A program made the translations under genes and the position numbers. A DNA stretch of 64,000 nt, taken from assembly GCF_003347015.1 (NCBI RefSeq), contig NZ_PNFB01000001.1, forward strand, positions 62,001-126,000. Reading direction: 5' to 3'. Positions 15,639-24,011 of this stretch are shown piece after piece. Under the pieces are notes generated by a model. It was given only the letters and a program-made list of their open reading frames with translations, had not been told where the DNA came from and made no database searches. Source of the stretch: Brachybacterium sp. YJGR34 (GTDB taxonomy: Bacteria; Actinomycetota; Actinomycetes; Actinomycetales; Dermabacteraceae). Position 1 is the first letter of the stretch, and every line of letters starts with the position of its first letter.

Positions 15639-16832
15639 TCACCCGGCGGCGGGCTCCGTCGGCCGACGGTCCGTCCAGCGCGCCACGACCAGGTGCAGCG
15701 GAATGGTCAGCGCCAGCACGGCGGCCGCGAGCAGCGGCAGCCGCTCCGGCATCGCGCCCGTGGACAGCACCAGTCCGCCCAGCGCCCCACCGAGCGCGCT
15801 GCCCAGGGAGATCGCGCTCGCGTTCAGCGCCATCACCACGGACACGGACCCCGGCGCCAGCAGCGCGAGACGGGCCTGCTGGGGCACGGCGTGGCCGCCG
15901 TTGCCGACCCCCGCCACCAGGAACCACACCAGACTCAGCACCACGAGCGCCGCGGGAGCGGCCACGGCGAGGGCCAGGGCCCCGAACAGGGCGTCGACCA
16001 GCAGCACCGCGAGGACCACGGTGAGCACCCGCACCGGGGAGAAGCGGTCCACGAGCCGTCCCGTCACCGCATTGCCCGCCATGCTCGCCAGGCCGTAGGC
16101 GCACATGATCGCGATGATCATCCACGGGGCCTCGTGGATCGGGGCGAGGATGAGCACTGCGTAGGTGAAGCAGGCGTAGCTCGCGCACAGCACCCCGGTG
16201 GAGACCAGCAGGCCGGCCACCAGCTGCGGCCGGGCGAGTGGGCGCAGGCGCTCGCGCAGGGTCTGGGTGGGGAAGCGCAGCGGGGGCAGGCTCCGCCAGA
16301 TCCCCAGCAGCGCGATCGTCCCCACCACCGCGACCATGATCAGCGGCACGCGCCAGCTGGACTGGCCCAGGATCAGGCCCACGGGGACTCCCAGCGCCGT
16401 CGCGGTCATCCACCCGCCCAGCACGAAGGACAGCGCCCGCCCGCGGTGCCGCGGGGAGACCAGGTGGACCGTGTAGCCGGTGACCGCCGCTCCGAGCAGG
16501 CACGCGCCGAGGGCGGCGACCACTCGTCCGCCCAGGGCCAGCGCGTAGCTCGGGGCGAGCGCGGTGAGCAGGTTGCCCACCACGAAGGTGCCCAGCGCGG
16601 CGACGATGGTGCGCCGCTGCTCGCCGCCGCTGGTCGCCGCGCCCAGCAGCGGCCCGGCCAGTGCCGAGGTGAGCGCGAAGACCGTCACCAGCTGGCCCGC
16701 CAGCGCCGCGGTGACGTCGAGGTCCGCGGCGATGTCCGGCAGCAGCCCCGCCAGCACGTATCCGTCGATGCCGGTGGTGAAGGTGGCGACCGCCAGCCAG
16801 ATCAGCGTGCGATAGGGGACACCGCTGGTCAT
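15639..16832 (-). CDS. MFS drug/sugar efflux-type transporter
   Basis: A 397-residue major-facilitator protein with twelve helices, of the AraJ-like DHA1 group (arabinose efflux permease and drug exporters). Helix 1 carries FTTGIDGYVLAGLLPDIAADL and helix 5 GGWMTATALGVPVGLILG (motif C, the antiporter signature); the cytoplasmic loop SGGEQRRT follows helix 2. It should expel small molecules against protons. ATG 16832 follows CGAGGAGCC. It lies 176 bases downstream of the ROK repressor gene on the same strand and may be read through from it, but a link to mannoside use is not shown. Confidence 0.88.
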   Translation of the reverse strand: MTSGVPYRTLIWLAVATFTTGIDGYVLAGLLPDIAADLDVTAALAGQLVTVFALTSALAGPLLGAATSGGEQRRTIVAALGTFVVGNLLTALAPSYALALGGRVVAALGACLLGAAVTGYTVHLVSPRHRGRALSFVLGGWMTATALGVPVGLILGQSSWRVPLIMVAVVGTIALLGIWRSLPPLRFPTQTLRERLRPLARPQLVAGLLVSTGVLCASYACFTYAVLILAPIHEAPWMIIAIMCAYGLASMAGNAVTGRLVDRFSPVRVLTVVLAVLLVDALFGALALAVAAPAALVVLSLVWFLVAGVGNGGHAVPQQARLALLAPGSVSVVMALNASAISLGSALGGALGGLVLSTGAMPERLPLLAAAVLALTIPLHLVVARWTDRRPTEPAAG

Positions 16833-17008
16833 GGAGGCTCCTCGGGGATCGGGGACGGAGCGCGAGGGGCTCGGGATCCGGCCGGACCGCGTCGGTGCGG
16901 TCGGGGCGGAGGGAGTCCTCGCGATCCAGGGCGGCGAGCGACGGGCGCGCAGGGCGGACGGCCGCAGATCGACTGCCGGCCAGCCTATCGAGGATCGGCG
17001 CCGACGGG

Positions 17009-18166
17009 TCAGCCTGCTGCGGCGGAGCCGGTGTCCATGAGCCGGCGCAGGGCGAGCACGGCGGCGCCGACGGACCCGGGGTGCGGCTGGATCTGCGAGA
17101 TGAGCACGGAGAGATCGGGGCCGGCCCCGGTCGCGCGCGCGGTCAGCTGCTCCTCGAGGGTGGTCCGCGCGAGGCCGGGCGCGGCCTGGAGGAAGGCCCC
17201 GGAGAAGACGACCGTCCCGATGCCGAGCCCGGCGATCACCGTCCCGCTGACCTGGGCGAGCGCCCGCAGAGCGGTGTCGAGGATCGCCTGGGCCCCGTCG
17301 TCGCCGCGGGCCGCGGCCAGGGCCACCACCACGGCGTCGGCGCCCTCCGAGCGCGCCGCGGGGTCCAGGCCCAGCCGGTCGGCGAGATCGCCGGCGTCGT
17401 GGGCGGCGCGGACGATCGCCCGTGGTGAGGCGTAGAGCTGCAGGCAGCCCCGGGCGCCGCAGGGGCAGGGCGGACCGGCGGGGTCCACGCAGGCGTGGTC
17501 GAGGGTGGCGCGGGGGGAGGTGGGCAGCGGCTCGCCGTCCGCGAGCAGGGCGATCCCGGCGCCGGTGTCGAGGTGCACGGTGGCGGTCAGCCCGCGCTCC
17601 GGCTGCTCACCGCTCCAGAAGCTGCCCAGCGCCGCGCAGACGGTGGACCCGGCGCTGACCGTCGGGAACGGCAGGGCGGCGCGCACCTCCTCGAGCAGGT
17701 CGGTGGTGGCGGCGTCGGCCCCTTGCGGGATCGCCATGCCCACCTCGGTGGCGCTGTGGCGGTTCCGGTCCGGCTCCATCCGCGCCAGCGCCTCGCCGAT
17801 CGTCGCGGTGATCGCCGCGGCGTCCGCCCCGGGAGCGAGCGGGAGCACGGCGCGCGAGCGCAGGGCGCCGGTCATGTCGACGCCCACCAGGGAGATCCGG
17901 TCCGCGTCGACGGTGCAGCCGATCGCCCAGCGGGCCTCGTCGACCAGCCGCAGCAGCGAGGCCCGCTTGCCGCCCGTGGAACGGGCGAAGCCGTTCTCGG
18001 CCAGCAGGCCGGCCGCCATCAGACGCTTGACGGAATAGGTGACGGTCGCGGCGGTGACCCCCAGCTCGCGGGCGAGGTCCACGCGGGTGGTCTCGCCCCG
18101 CCGGCGCACGGTCTCCAGGACGGCGGCGTCGGTCGCGGAGGCGCGTCGGGGCCCGGTGCCGGCCAT
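17009..18166 (-). CDS. ROK-family transcriptional repressor
   Basis: A 385-residue regulator with an N-terminal MarR-like helix-turn-helix (residues 12-65, VDLARELGVTAATVTYSVKRLMAAGLL) and a ROK sugar-binding domain. The zinc motif is seen as C234-P-C236-G-A-R-G-C241 and H224. The catalytic aspartate of ROK kinases is missing: the expected ND-A-N reads GSTVCAAL (173-180), so it binds sugar but should not phosphorylate it. ATG 18166 follows GGGAGGTG. It is divergent from the beta-mannoside transporter operon, and the palindrome at 18309-18331 is its probable operator. A mannose-type sugar or mannobiose is the likely inducer. Confidence 0.9.
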   Translation of the reverse strand: MAGTGPRRASATDAAVLETVRRRGETTRVDLARELGVTAATVTYSVKRLMAAGLLAENGFARSTGGKRASLLRLVDEARWAIGCTVDADRISLVGVDMTGALRSRAVLPLAPGADAAAITATIGEALARMEPDRNRHSATEVGMAIPQGADAATTDLLEEVRAALPFPTVSAGSTVCAALGSFWSGEQPERGLTATVHLDTGAGIALLADGEPLPTSPRATLDHACVDPAGPPCPCGARGCLQLYASPRAIVRAAHDAGDLADRLGLDPAARSEGADAVVVALAAARGDDGAQAILDTALRALAQVSGTVIAGLGIGTVVFSGAFLQAAPGLARTTLEEQLTARATGAGPDLSVLISQIQPHPGSVGAAVLALRRLMDTGSAAAG

Positions 18167-18274
18167 GGTCCACCTCCCGTCCCGTTCTCGCTCGCGGTGC
18201 CGACTGTGCCCGGAGACGCCGGCCGGCGCGAGCGTTCGTGATCGTTTCGTCATCCGCGGGAGCTCGGCGCGCTC

Positions 18275-18303
18275 TTGACGGGCCGTCCCCGGATCAGGAG
18301 ACT
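18275..18303 (+). promoter_or_regulatory. Possible promoter of the beta-mannoside operon
   Basis: TTGACG at 18275-18280 is a good -35; the hexamer 17 bases on (GAGACT, 18298-18303) is a poor -10. The predicted start of transcription falls at the left edge of the palindrome 18309-18331, which would let a bound repressor block it. Confidence 0.35.
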
Positions 18304-18308
18304 ACTCC

Positions 18309-18331
18309 TACTTCATTAATGCAATGAAGTA
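18309..18331. promoter_or_regulatory. Probable ROK operator
   Basis: TACTTCATT and AATGAAGTA form perfect nine-base arms around AATGC. This AT-rich palindrome stands out in very GC-rich surroundings and lies between the divergent ROK gene and the transporter operon, 58 bases before the binding-protein start. Confidence 0.75.
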
Positions 18332-18388
18332 AGTTCGCCGAGGGAGGCGAACCCACTGCGCGATGACGCGTGACCAAGGAGAGCAACG

Positions 18389-20086
18389 ATGCACCTCAGC
18401 CGCCGTGACCTGTACAAGCTGTCCGCCCTCGGAGCTGCCCCGCTGGCTCTCGCCGCCTGCAGCCGGGCCTCCAACCTCGACACCGGATCGGGGGAGGGCG
18501 GCGACGAGCGTCCGATCGCCACCACCTTCACCGGCTCCGGGGAGTTCACCGCGAACTTCAACCCGCACTCGCCCTCGGTGGTGTCCCTGGTCCAGGGCGT
18601 GCTCTTCGAGCCGCTGTTCTACTTCAACCCGCTCGAGGCGATCGACCAGGAGCCCAAGCCCCTGCTCGGCGAGACCTTCGCGTGGAACGAGGACGGCACC
18701 GTCCTCACCGTCACCGTCCGCGGCGGCGTCACCTGGCACGACGGCGAGCCGTTCACGGCGAAGGACGTCGCCTTCACCTTCATGAAGATCCGCGACACCG
18801 AGGCACTGAACCCCGCCGGGACCGCCCCGTCGGCCGAGGCCCCCGACGACACGTCGGTCGTGATCACCTACGACAAGCCCTCCTACACCGAGGGTCCCAA
18901 CGCCCTGGGGCGCACCTGGATCATCCCCGAGCACCTCTTCACCGACGTCGAGGATCTCTCGACGTACGCCAACGAGGAGCCGATCGGCACCGGCCCCTTC
19001 CGCTTCGACTCCTACTCGACCGAGTCCTATCTCAGCGTCGCCAATGACGACTACTGGGAGGAGGGCGTGCCCGCCATCGGCGGTGTCCGCGCGATCGCGC
19101 TGACCGGCAATCAAGCCGCGACCGACAAGTGGCTCGCCGACGAGATCGACTACATGTCCGTCGCGATCCCCGACCTCGAGACCCACGTCGAGGCGAACGA
19201 GCACCTCAGCTTCACGAACACCGGCATCTCCCAGGCCGCACTGATGGCCGCGAGCAATCCGGATCTCGGCTGCGAGGGGCCCCAGACCGATCCCGCCGTG
19301 CGCAAGGCGCTCTACTACGGCATGGATCGCGAGCAGCTCTCCACGCTCGCCTTCTTCGGTCTGGGCACGGACATCTCGCCGTCCTTCGCGCTGCCCGAGC
19401 GCGACGCCGACTTCATCGACCCCTCCATCGAGAACGCCCCGTGGAATGCCGATCCCGACATGGCGCGGACGGTGCTCGAGGACGCCGGCTACGCCGAGGG
19501 TGAGGACGGCATCTATGCCAAGGGCGACGTCAAGGTCTCGATGACCGTCAGCTGCCCCACCGGCTGGTCGGACTTCGTCACCGCGCTGGACACCCTCGCC
19601 GAGCAGTACCGCGGGATCGGCATCGAGCTGATCCCCCAGCAGGTCTCCGTCAACGAGTGGAACGACGCGAAGGCCAAGGGCACCTACCAGCTGGTGATCG
19701 ACTCCATCGGCCAGGGCCCGGCGCCGGACCCCTACTACGCCTATTCCAACCACTTCTCGACCGACACCACCGTTCCGGTGGGGGAGAACGGCAACCCGTA
19801 CCAGAACGTCACCCGCTTCTCCGATCCCGACGTCGATGCGGCGCTGCTGGCCGCCGCAGCGACCGATGATCCCGAGGAGAAGAAGGAGCAGTACTTCATC
19901 ATCCAGCAGCGTCTGGTCGAGGTGATGCCCGCGATCCCGCTGCTCATCGGTTCGAGCCTCACCGAGTACAGCGACACGAGGATCACCGGTTGGCCCTCCC
20001 AGGAGGACCTCTACGTCTACCCGATGTCGTGGTCCGCCCCGGACAACGCCGAGGTGCTCAAGACCGTGGTCCCTGCGGACTCCTGA
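18389..20086 (+). CDS. Opp/Dpp-type ABC substrate-binding lipoprotein, probably for beta-mannosides
   Basis: A 565-residue lipoprotein of the SBP_bac_5 family. The signal ends in the lipobox LALAAC. The family signature WNEDGTVLTVTVRGGVTWHDGEPFTAKDVAFTF lies at about residues 98-130, and the double-lobe body ends with the usual C-terminal segment. Although this family is named for peptides, several members bind cello- or manno-oligosaccharides, and the beta-mannosidase in the same operon argues for that here. ATG 18389 follows AAGGAG. A strong hairpin separates it from the permease genes. Confidence 0.9.
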   Translation: MHLSRRDLYKLSALGAAPLALAACSRASNLDTGSGEGGDERPIATTFTGSGEFTANFNPHSPSVVSLVQGVLFEPLFYFNPLEAIDQEPKPLLGETFAWNEDGTVLTVTVRGGVTWHDGEPFTAKDVAFTFMKIRDTEALNPAGTAPSAEAPDDTSVVITYDKPSYTEGPNALGRTWIIPEHLFTDVEDLSTYANEEPIGTGPFRFDSYSTESYLSVANDDYWEEGVPAIGGVRAIALTGNQAATDKWLADEIDYMSVAIPDLETHVEANEHLSFTNTGISQAALMAASNPDLGCEGPQTDPAVRKALYYGMDREQLSTLAFFGLGTDISPSFALPERDADFIDPSIENAPWNADPDMARTVLEDAGYAEGEDGIYAKGDVKVSMTVSCPTGWSDFVTALDTLAEQYRGIGIELIPQQVSVNEWNDAKAKGTYQLVIDSIGQGPAPDPYYAYSNHFSTDTTVPVGENGNPYQNVTRFSDPDVDAALLAAAATDDPEEKKEQYFIIQQRLVEVMPAIPLLIGSSLTEYSDTRITGWPSQEDLYVYPMSWSAPDNAEVLKTVVPADS

Positions 20087-20096
20087 GACCTGACGT

Positions 20097-20118
20097 CCCC
20101 GCGCCCCCGGGCGCGGGG
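20097..20118 (+). terminator. Intercistronic hairpin after the binding-protein gene
   Basis: Arms CCCCGCGCCC (20097-20106) and GGGCGCGGGG (20109-20118) are perfect with a CC loop. Lying ten bases after the stop, it could protect the binding-protein mRNA or end part of the transcripts so that this protein is made in excess over the permeases. Confidence 0.6.
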
Positions 20119-20159
20119 GCGCCCGAGCCTCCGTCCCGTCCCCGGAAGGATCCATCGCT

Positions 20160-21146
20160 GTGCACCTGGTGCGAAAACTCGGCTTCTACCTCGTCGCCCT
20201 CTGGGCCGCCGTCACCCTGAACTTCTTCATCCCCCGGGCCCTGCCCGGCTCCCCGGTGGATGCCGTGCTCGCCAAGCTCGCCCTGCGCGGACCGGTCCCG
20301 CCGGAGACACGCGACGCCATCGCGATCATGTTGGGCGCCGACACCGACCAGCCCCTTCTCCAGCAGTACGTCGCGTACCTCCAGGGGCTCTTCGCCGGTG
20401 ACCTGGGCATCTCGGTCACCTACTTCCCGCAGCCGGTGACCGAGGTGATCGCCCAGTCGCTGCCCTGGACGCTGGTCCTGGTGGGGATGTCCACGGCGTT
20501 CACCTTCCTGCTGGGCGTCTCGCTGGGCATGGTCGCCGGGTGGCGGCGCGGGACCTGGCTGGACTCTCTGATCCCCTCCACCACGATCCTGCAGGCGGTG
20601 CCGTACTTCTGGCTCGCCCTGCTGTTCATCTACGTGTTCTCGGTGAACCTGGGCTGGTTCCCCGTCTCCGGGGGCTACGACGTGACCCTGGTGCGGCCCG
20701 CCCTCGACTACGCCTTCCTCTCCGATGCGCTCTACCACGCCTTCCTGCCGGCGCTCACGATCGTGCTGAGCTCCCTGGGCGGCTGGCTGCTGGGGATGCG
20801 CAACATGATGGTCTCGACCCTCAGCGAGGACTACATCCTCACCGCCGAGGCGAAGGGGCTCTCCCCGCGGCGCGTCATGCTCATGTACGCCGCGCGCAAC
20901 GCGGTGTTGCCCAGCGTCTCCGGCTTCGCCATCTCGCTCGGCTTCGTGGTCTCCGGCTCGATCGTCGTCGAGACGGTGTTCTCCTATCCCGGGATGGGCT
21001 TCACGATGCTGCAGGCCGTCAACAACAACGACTACGCCCTCATGCAGGGTCTGTTCCTCATCATCACGGTGTCCGTCCTCGCGGCGAACCTCGTGGTGGA
21101 TCTCCTGTACGGCGTGATCGATCCGCGGACCAGGGTCCGGGGCTGA
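20160..21146 (+). CDS. ABC permease, DppB/OppB type
   Basis: A 328-residue inner-membrane permease with about six helices. The coupling loop that contacts the ATPase is visible as the EAA motif TAEAKGLSPRRVMLMYAARNAVLP (about residues 226-249). The N-terminal MHLVRKLGFYLVALWAAVTLNFF is typical of the B subunit. The start is a GTG at 20160 behind GGAAGGA. It should form the channel together with the DppC-type subunit encoded ten bases downstream. Confidence 0.92.
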   Translation: MHLVRKLGFYLVALWAAVTLNFFIPRALPGSPVDAVLAKLALRGPVPPETRDAIAIMLGADTDQPLLQQYVAYLQGLFAGDLGISVTYFPQPVTEVIAQSLPWTLVLVGMSTAFTFLLGVSLGMVAGWRRGTWLDSLIPSTTILQAVPYFWLALLFIYVFSVNLGWFPVSGGYDVTLVRPALDYAFLSDALYHAFLPALTIVLSSLGGWLLGMRNMMVSTLSEDYILTAEAKGLSPRRVMLMYAARNAVLPSVSGFAISLGFVVSGSIVVETVFSYPGMGFTMLQAVNNNDYALMQGLFLIITVSVLAANLVVDLLYGVIDPRTRVRG

Positions 21147-21155
21147 GGAGGCGAC

Positions 21156-22196
21156 ATGTCCACCATCGAACCCACCGCAGAGCGGGTCGCTCCCGAGCGC
21201 GCCGTCCCGGCGGCCCGCCCGCGCCCGTCCCGCCGACCCGCCGTGCTGACCCCCTCGCTGCTCGTCGGCGGCGGCCTGGTCCTCGTCATCACGCTGTTCG
21301 GCCTGATCGCCCCCTTCTTCGTCCAGGATCCGCTCGCGATCTCGGACATCGGCATGGCTCCGCCCAGCGCCGAGCACCTGCTGGGCACCACGCAGACCGG
21401 CCAGGACGTGCTCGCCCAGCTGGCCTACGCCACGCGCGGCTCCCTGCTGGTCGGCATCATCGTCGCCTCCCTCGCCCTGTTCCTCTCCGCCTTCTTCGGC
21501 ATCCTCGGCGGATACCTGGGCGGCTGGCTCGACGAGGTGTTCTCGCTGTTCACGAACGTGGTGCTGATCCTCCCGGGGCTGCCGCTGATGATCGTCATCG
21601 GCTCCTACGTCCAGCAGCGCGGCCTGCTGCTGATCTCCTTCATCCTCGCGATCACCTCGTGGGCGGCCGCGGCGCGGGTGCTGCGCTCGCAGACCCTCTC
21701 GATCCGCACCCGCGACTACGTCCACGCCGCTCGCATCGCGGGGGAGAAGGCGCATCGGATCATCGCCGTGGAGATCCTGCCCAACCTGCTGCCGGTGATG
21801 TCCAGCGGCTTCGTCTTCGCGCTGATCACCGCGATCCTCGGCGAGGCGGGGCTGAGCTTCATCGGCCTCGGCGTGGTGGGCACCCAGACCTGGGGCTCGA
21901 TGCTCTTCTACGCGCAGAACGCACAGGCCCTGACCCTCGGGGCCTGGTGGTGGTTCGTCCCGCCGGGGCTGCTGATCGCCCTGCTGGGCGGCGGTCTCTC
22001 GCTCATCAACTTCTCGATCGACGGCATCATCAACCCTCGCCTGCGCTCCGCCCCCAAGGCCGCGCGGCAGGTGCGACGGGCCGAGGCCGCCCACGCCCAC
22101 GACGCCCCCGAGAGCTCCGAGAGCGCGGAGGGCACCGATGGCCCCGACGGCACCGACCCCGAGACCGCAGCGACCCGTCAGGAGCAGTCCGCATGA
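21156..22196 (+). CDS. ABC permease, DppC/OppC type
   Basis: A 346-residue permease with about six helices. The C-subunit features are GLIAPFFVQDPLAISD after helix 1, PPSAEHLLGTTQTGQDVL, and the EAA loop YVHAARIAGEKAHRIIAVEILPNLLP. The C-terminus carries an unusual acidic tail of about 40 residues rich in Ala, Glu, Ser and Asp that is not part of the family fold. ATG 21156 follows GAGGAGGCGAC. Its stop overlaps the next start (ATGA). Confidence 0.92.
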   Translation: MSTIEPTAERVAPERAVPAARPRPSRRPAVLTPSLLVGGGLVLVITLFGLIAPFFVQDPLAISDIGMAPPSAEHLLGTTQTGQDVLAQLAYATRGSLLVGIIVASLALFLSAFFGILGGYLGGWLDEVFSLFTNVVLILPGLPLMIVIGSYVQQRGLLLISFILAITSWAAAARVLRSQTLSIRTRDYVHAARIAGEKAHRIIAVEILPNLLPVMSSGFVFALITAILGEAGLSFIGLGVVGTQTWGSMLFYAQNAQALTLGAWWWFVPPGLLIALLGGGLSLINFSIDGIINPRLRSAPKAARQVRRAEAAHAHDAPESSESAEGTDGPDGTDPETAATRQEQSA

Positions 22197-23146
22197 GCGA
22201 CCCCACGACGAACAGGGACCCCGAGGATCTGCAGGAGATCCTGCACGACACGCTCGAGGCGGACCGCACCGGCGGCGGCTCCCCGGTCCGCGACGAGCCG
22301 GTGCTCACCGTGGAGGGGCTGAACGTCGTCTACGAGGTCGAGCAGCCCGTCCACGCCGTCAAGGACGCCTCCTTCGAGCTGCGGCGCGGAGAGGTCCTGG
22401 GCCTGGCCGGGGAATCCGGCTGCGGGAAGACCACGCTGGCCTACGGTCTGAACCAGCTGCACCGCCCGCCGGCCCGCATCTCCTCCGGCACGGTCACCTT
22501 CCACGACCACGTGACCGGCGAGCACGTGGACGTGCTCGCCCTCGAGGGGGACCGGCTGCGCAGCTTCCGCTGGTCGAAGGTCGCGATGGTGTTCCAGGGG
22601 GCGATGAACTCCCTGAACCCGGTGCTGAACGTGCGCACCCAGCTCGGGGACGTGTTCACCACCCATCTGCCGCACCTCGGTCGCGAGGAGCGCGCGCGGC
22701 GCGGCGCCGAGCTGCTCGAGCTGGTGGGCGTGGACCCCTCCCGGCTGGACGCCTTCCCGCACGAGCTCTCCGGCGGCATGCGTCAGCGCGTCATGATCGC
22801 CATGGCGCTCTCCCTCGACCCGCAGCTGATGATCATGGACGAGCCGACCACGGCCCTGGACGTCGTGGTCCAGCGGGAGATCCTCCAGGAGGTGCTCCGG
22901 CTGCGCCGCGAGCTCGGCTTCGCGGTCGTGTTCATCACCCACGACCTGCCGATGCTGCTGGAGATCGCCGACCGCATCGCCGTCATGAAGGCAGGGAGGA
23001 TCGTGGAGCTCGAGACCGCGGAGGACCTCTACTTCGCGCCACGGCACGCCTACACCCGCACGCTCCTGGGCTCCTTCCCGTCGCTGACCGGTGAGGCCGG
23101 GGACTTCGTGCGGGCGGGCTTCGACCAGGATCCGACGAGGAGCTGA
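22193..23146 (+). CDS. ABC transporter ATPase, DppD/OppD type
   Basis: A 317-residue ATPase. Walker A is GESGCGKTT (73-81), the signature is LSGGM (192-196) and Walker B is LMIMDEP (212-218), with the switch histidine in FITHD. About 38 extra residues precede the ABC domain. The start overlaps the permease stop (ATGA), which indicates translational coupling. It pairs with the ATPase at 23151 to drive oligosaccharide import through the two permeases. Confidence 0.93.
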   Translation: MSDPTTNRDPEDLQEILHDTLEADRTGGGSPVRDEPVLTVEGLNVVYEVEQPVHAVKDASFELRRGEVLGLAGESGCGKTTLAYGLNQLHRPPARISSGTVTFHDHVTGEHVDVLALEGDRLRSFRWSKVAMVFQGAMNSLNPVLNVRTQLGDVFTTHLPHLGREERARRGAELLELVGVDPSRLDAFPHELSGGMRQRVMIAMALSLDPQLMIMDEPTTALDVVVQREILQEVLRLRRELGFAVVFITHDLPMLLEIADRIAVMKAGRIVELETAEDLYFAPRHAYTRTLLGSFPSLTGEAGDFVRAGFDQDPTRS

Positions 23147-23150
23147 CCCG

Positions 23151-24011
23151 ATGACCGCACTCTCCGTCCGCGAGCTGACCAAGACCTACACCCTCCGCAG
23201 CGGCCTGAAGTTCTCGACGCTGCAGGCCGTCAAGGGGGTCGACTTCGACCTCACCCCCGGCCGGACCGTCGCCCTGGTGGGGCAGTCCGGCTCCGGCAAG
23301 TCCACCATCGCCAAGCTCATCGCGCAGCTCGAGCGGCCCACCTCGGGGACGATCACCCTCGACGGCGCGCCGATCGGTCGCCGCGGTGCCGCGCTCGCCC
23401 GCTACCGGGACGAGGTGCAGATGGTCTTCCAGGACCCCTTCGCCTCGCTGAATCCGTACCACAGCATCGGCCACCACATCGAGCGACCGCTGCTGCTGCA
23501 CGGGAAGGCGACGCGCTCGACCGTGCGCGAGAAGGTCCTCGAGCTGCTCTCGCGCGTCAATCTCACCCCCGCCGAGGACTACGTCGACCGCAAGCCCCAC
23601 GAGCTCTCCGGCGGCCAGCGCCAGCGGGTCGCGATCGCCCGGGCGCTGGCCCCGGGGCCCAGCATCCTCATCGCCGACGAACCGGTCTCGATGCTCGACG
23701 TCTCGGTGCGCCTGGGCGTGCTGAACCTCCTGGCCCGCTTGCAGCGCGAGGAGAACCTGGCGATGCTCTACATCACGCACGACCTCGCCACCGCCCGGCA
23801 CTTCTCCGACGAGATCCTCGTGATGTACCGCGGGGACGTGGTCGAGCAGGGACCGGCCGACGACGTCATCCTCCGCCCCCAGGCGGAGTTCACCCGGCAG
23901 CTCCTCGTGGCCGCCCCCGAACCCGGCACCAACCCCCGTTTCCTCGCCGAGGCGAAGCGGCGGGGCGTGCCGATGCCCGACCACCTCGCCCCCTCGGAGG
24001 ACACCCCGTGA
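23151..24011 (+). CDS. ABC transporter ATPase, DppF/OppF type
   Basis: A 286-residue ATPase with Walker A GQSGSGKST (44-52), the F-subunit marker QMVFQDPFASLNP, signature LSGGQ (152-156) and Walker B ILIADEP (172-178). ATG 23151 follows GAGGAG and lies four bases behind the partner ATPase. The C-terminal segment RFLAEAKRRGVPMP is a short version of the oligopeptide-transporter tail. Its stop overlaps the GTG of the beta-mannosidase gene by four bases. Confidence 0.93.
   Translation: MTALSVRELTKTYTLRSGLKFSTLQAVKGVDFDLTPGRTVALVGQSGSGKSTIAKLIAQLERPTSGTITLDGAPIGRRGAALARYRDEVQMVFQDPFASLNPYHSIGHHIERPLLLHGKATRSTVREKVLELLSRVNLTPAEDYVDRKPHELSGGQRQRVAIARALAPGPSILIADEPVSMLDVSVRLGVLNLLARLQREENLAMLYITHDLATARHFSDEILVMYRGDVVEQGPADDVILRPQAEFTRQLLVAAPEPGTNPRFLAEAKRRGVPMPDHLAPSEDTP

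Noticed and set aside
17009..18166. ROK protein as a sugar kinase
   Set aside because: It has an N-terminal helix-turn-helix and lacks the catalytic aspartate, so it is a regulator.
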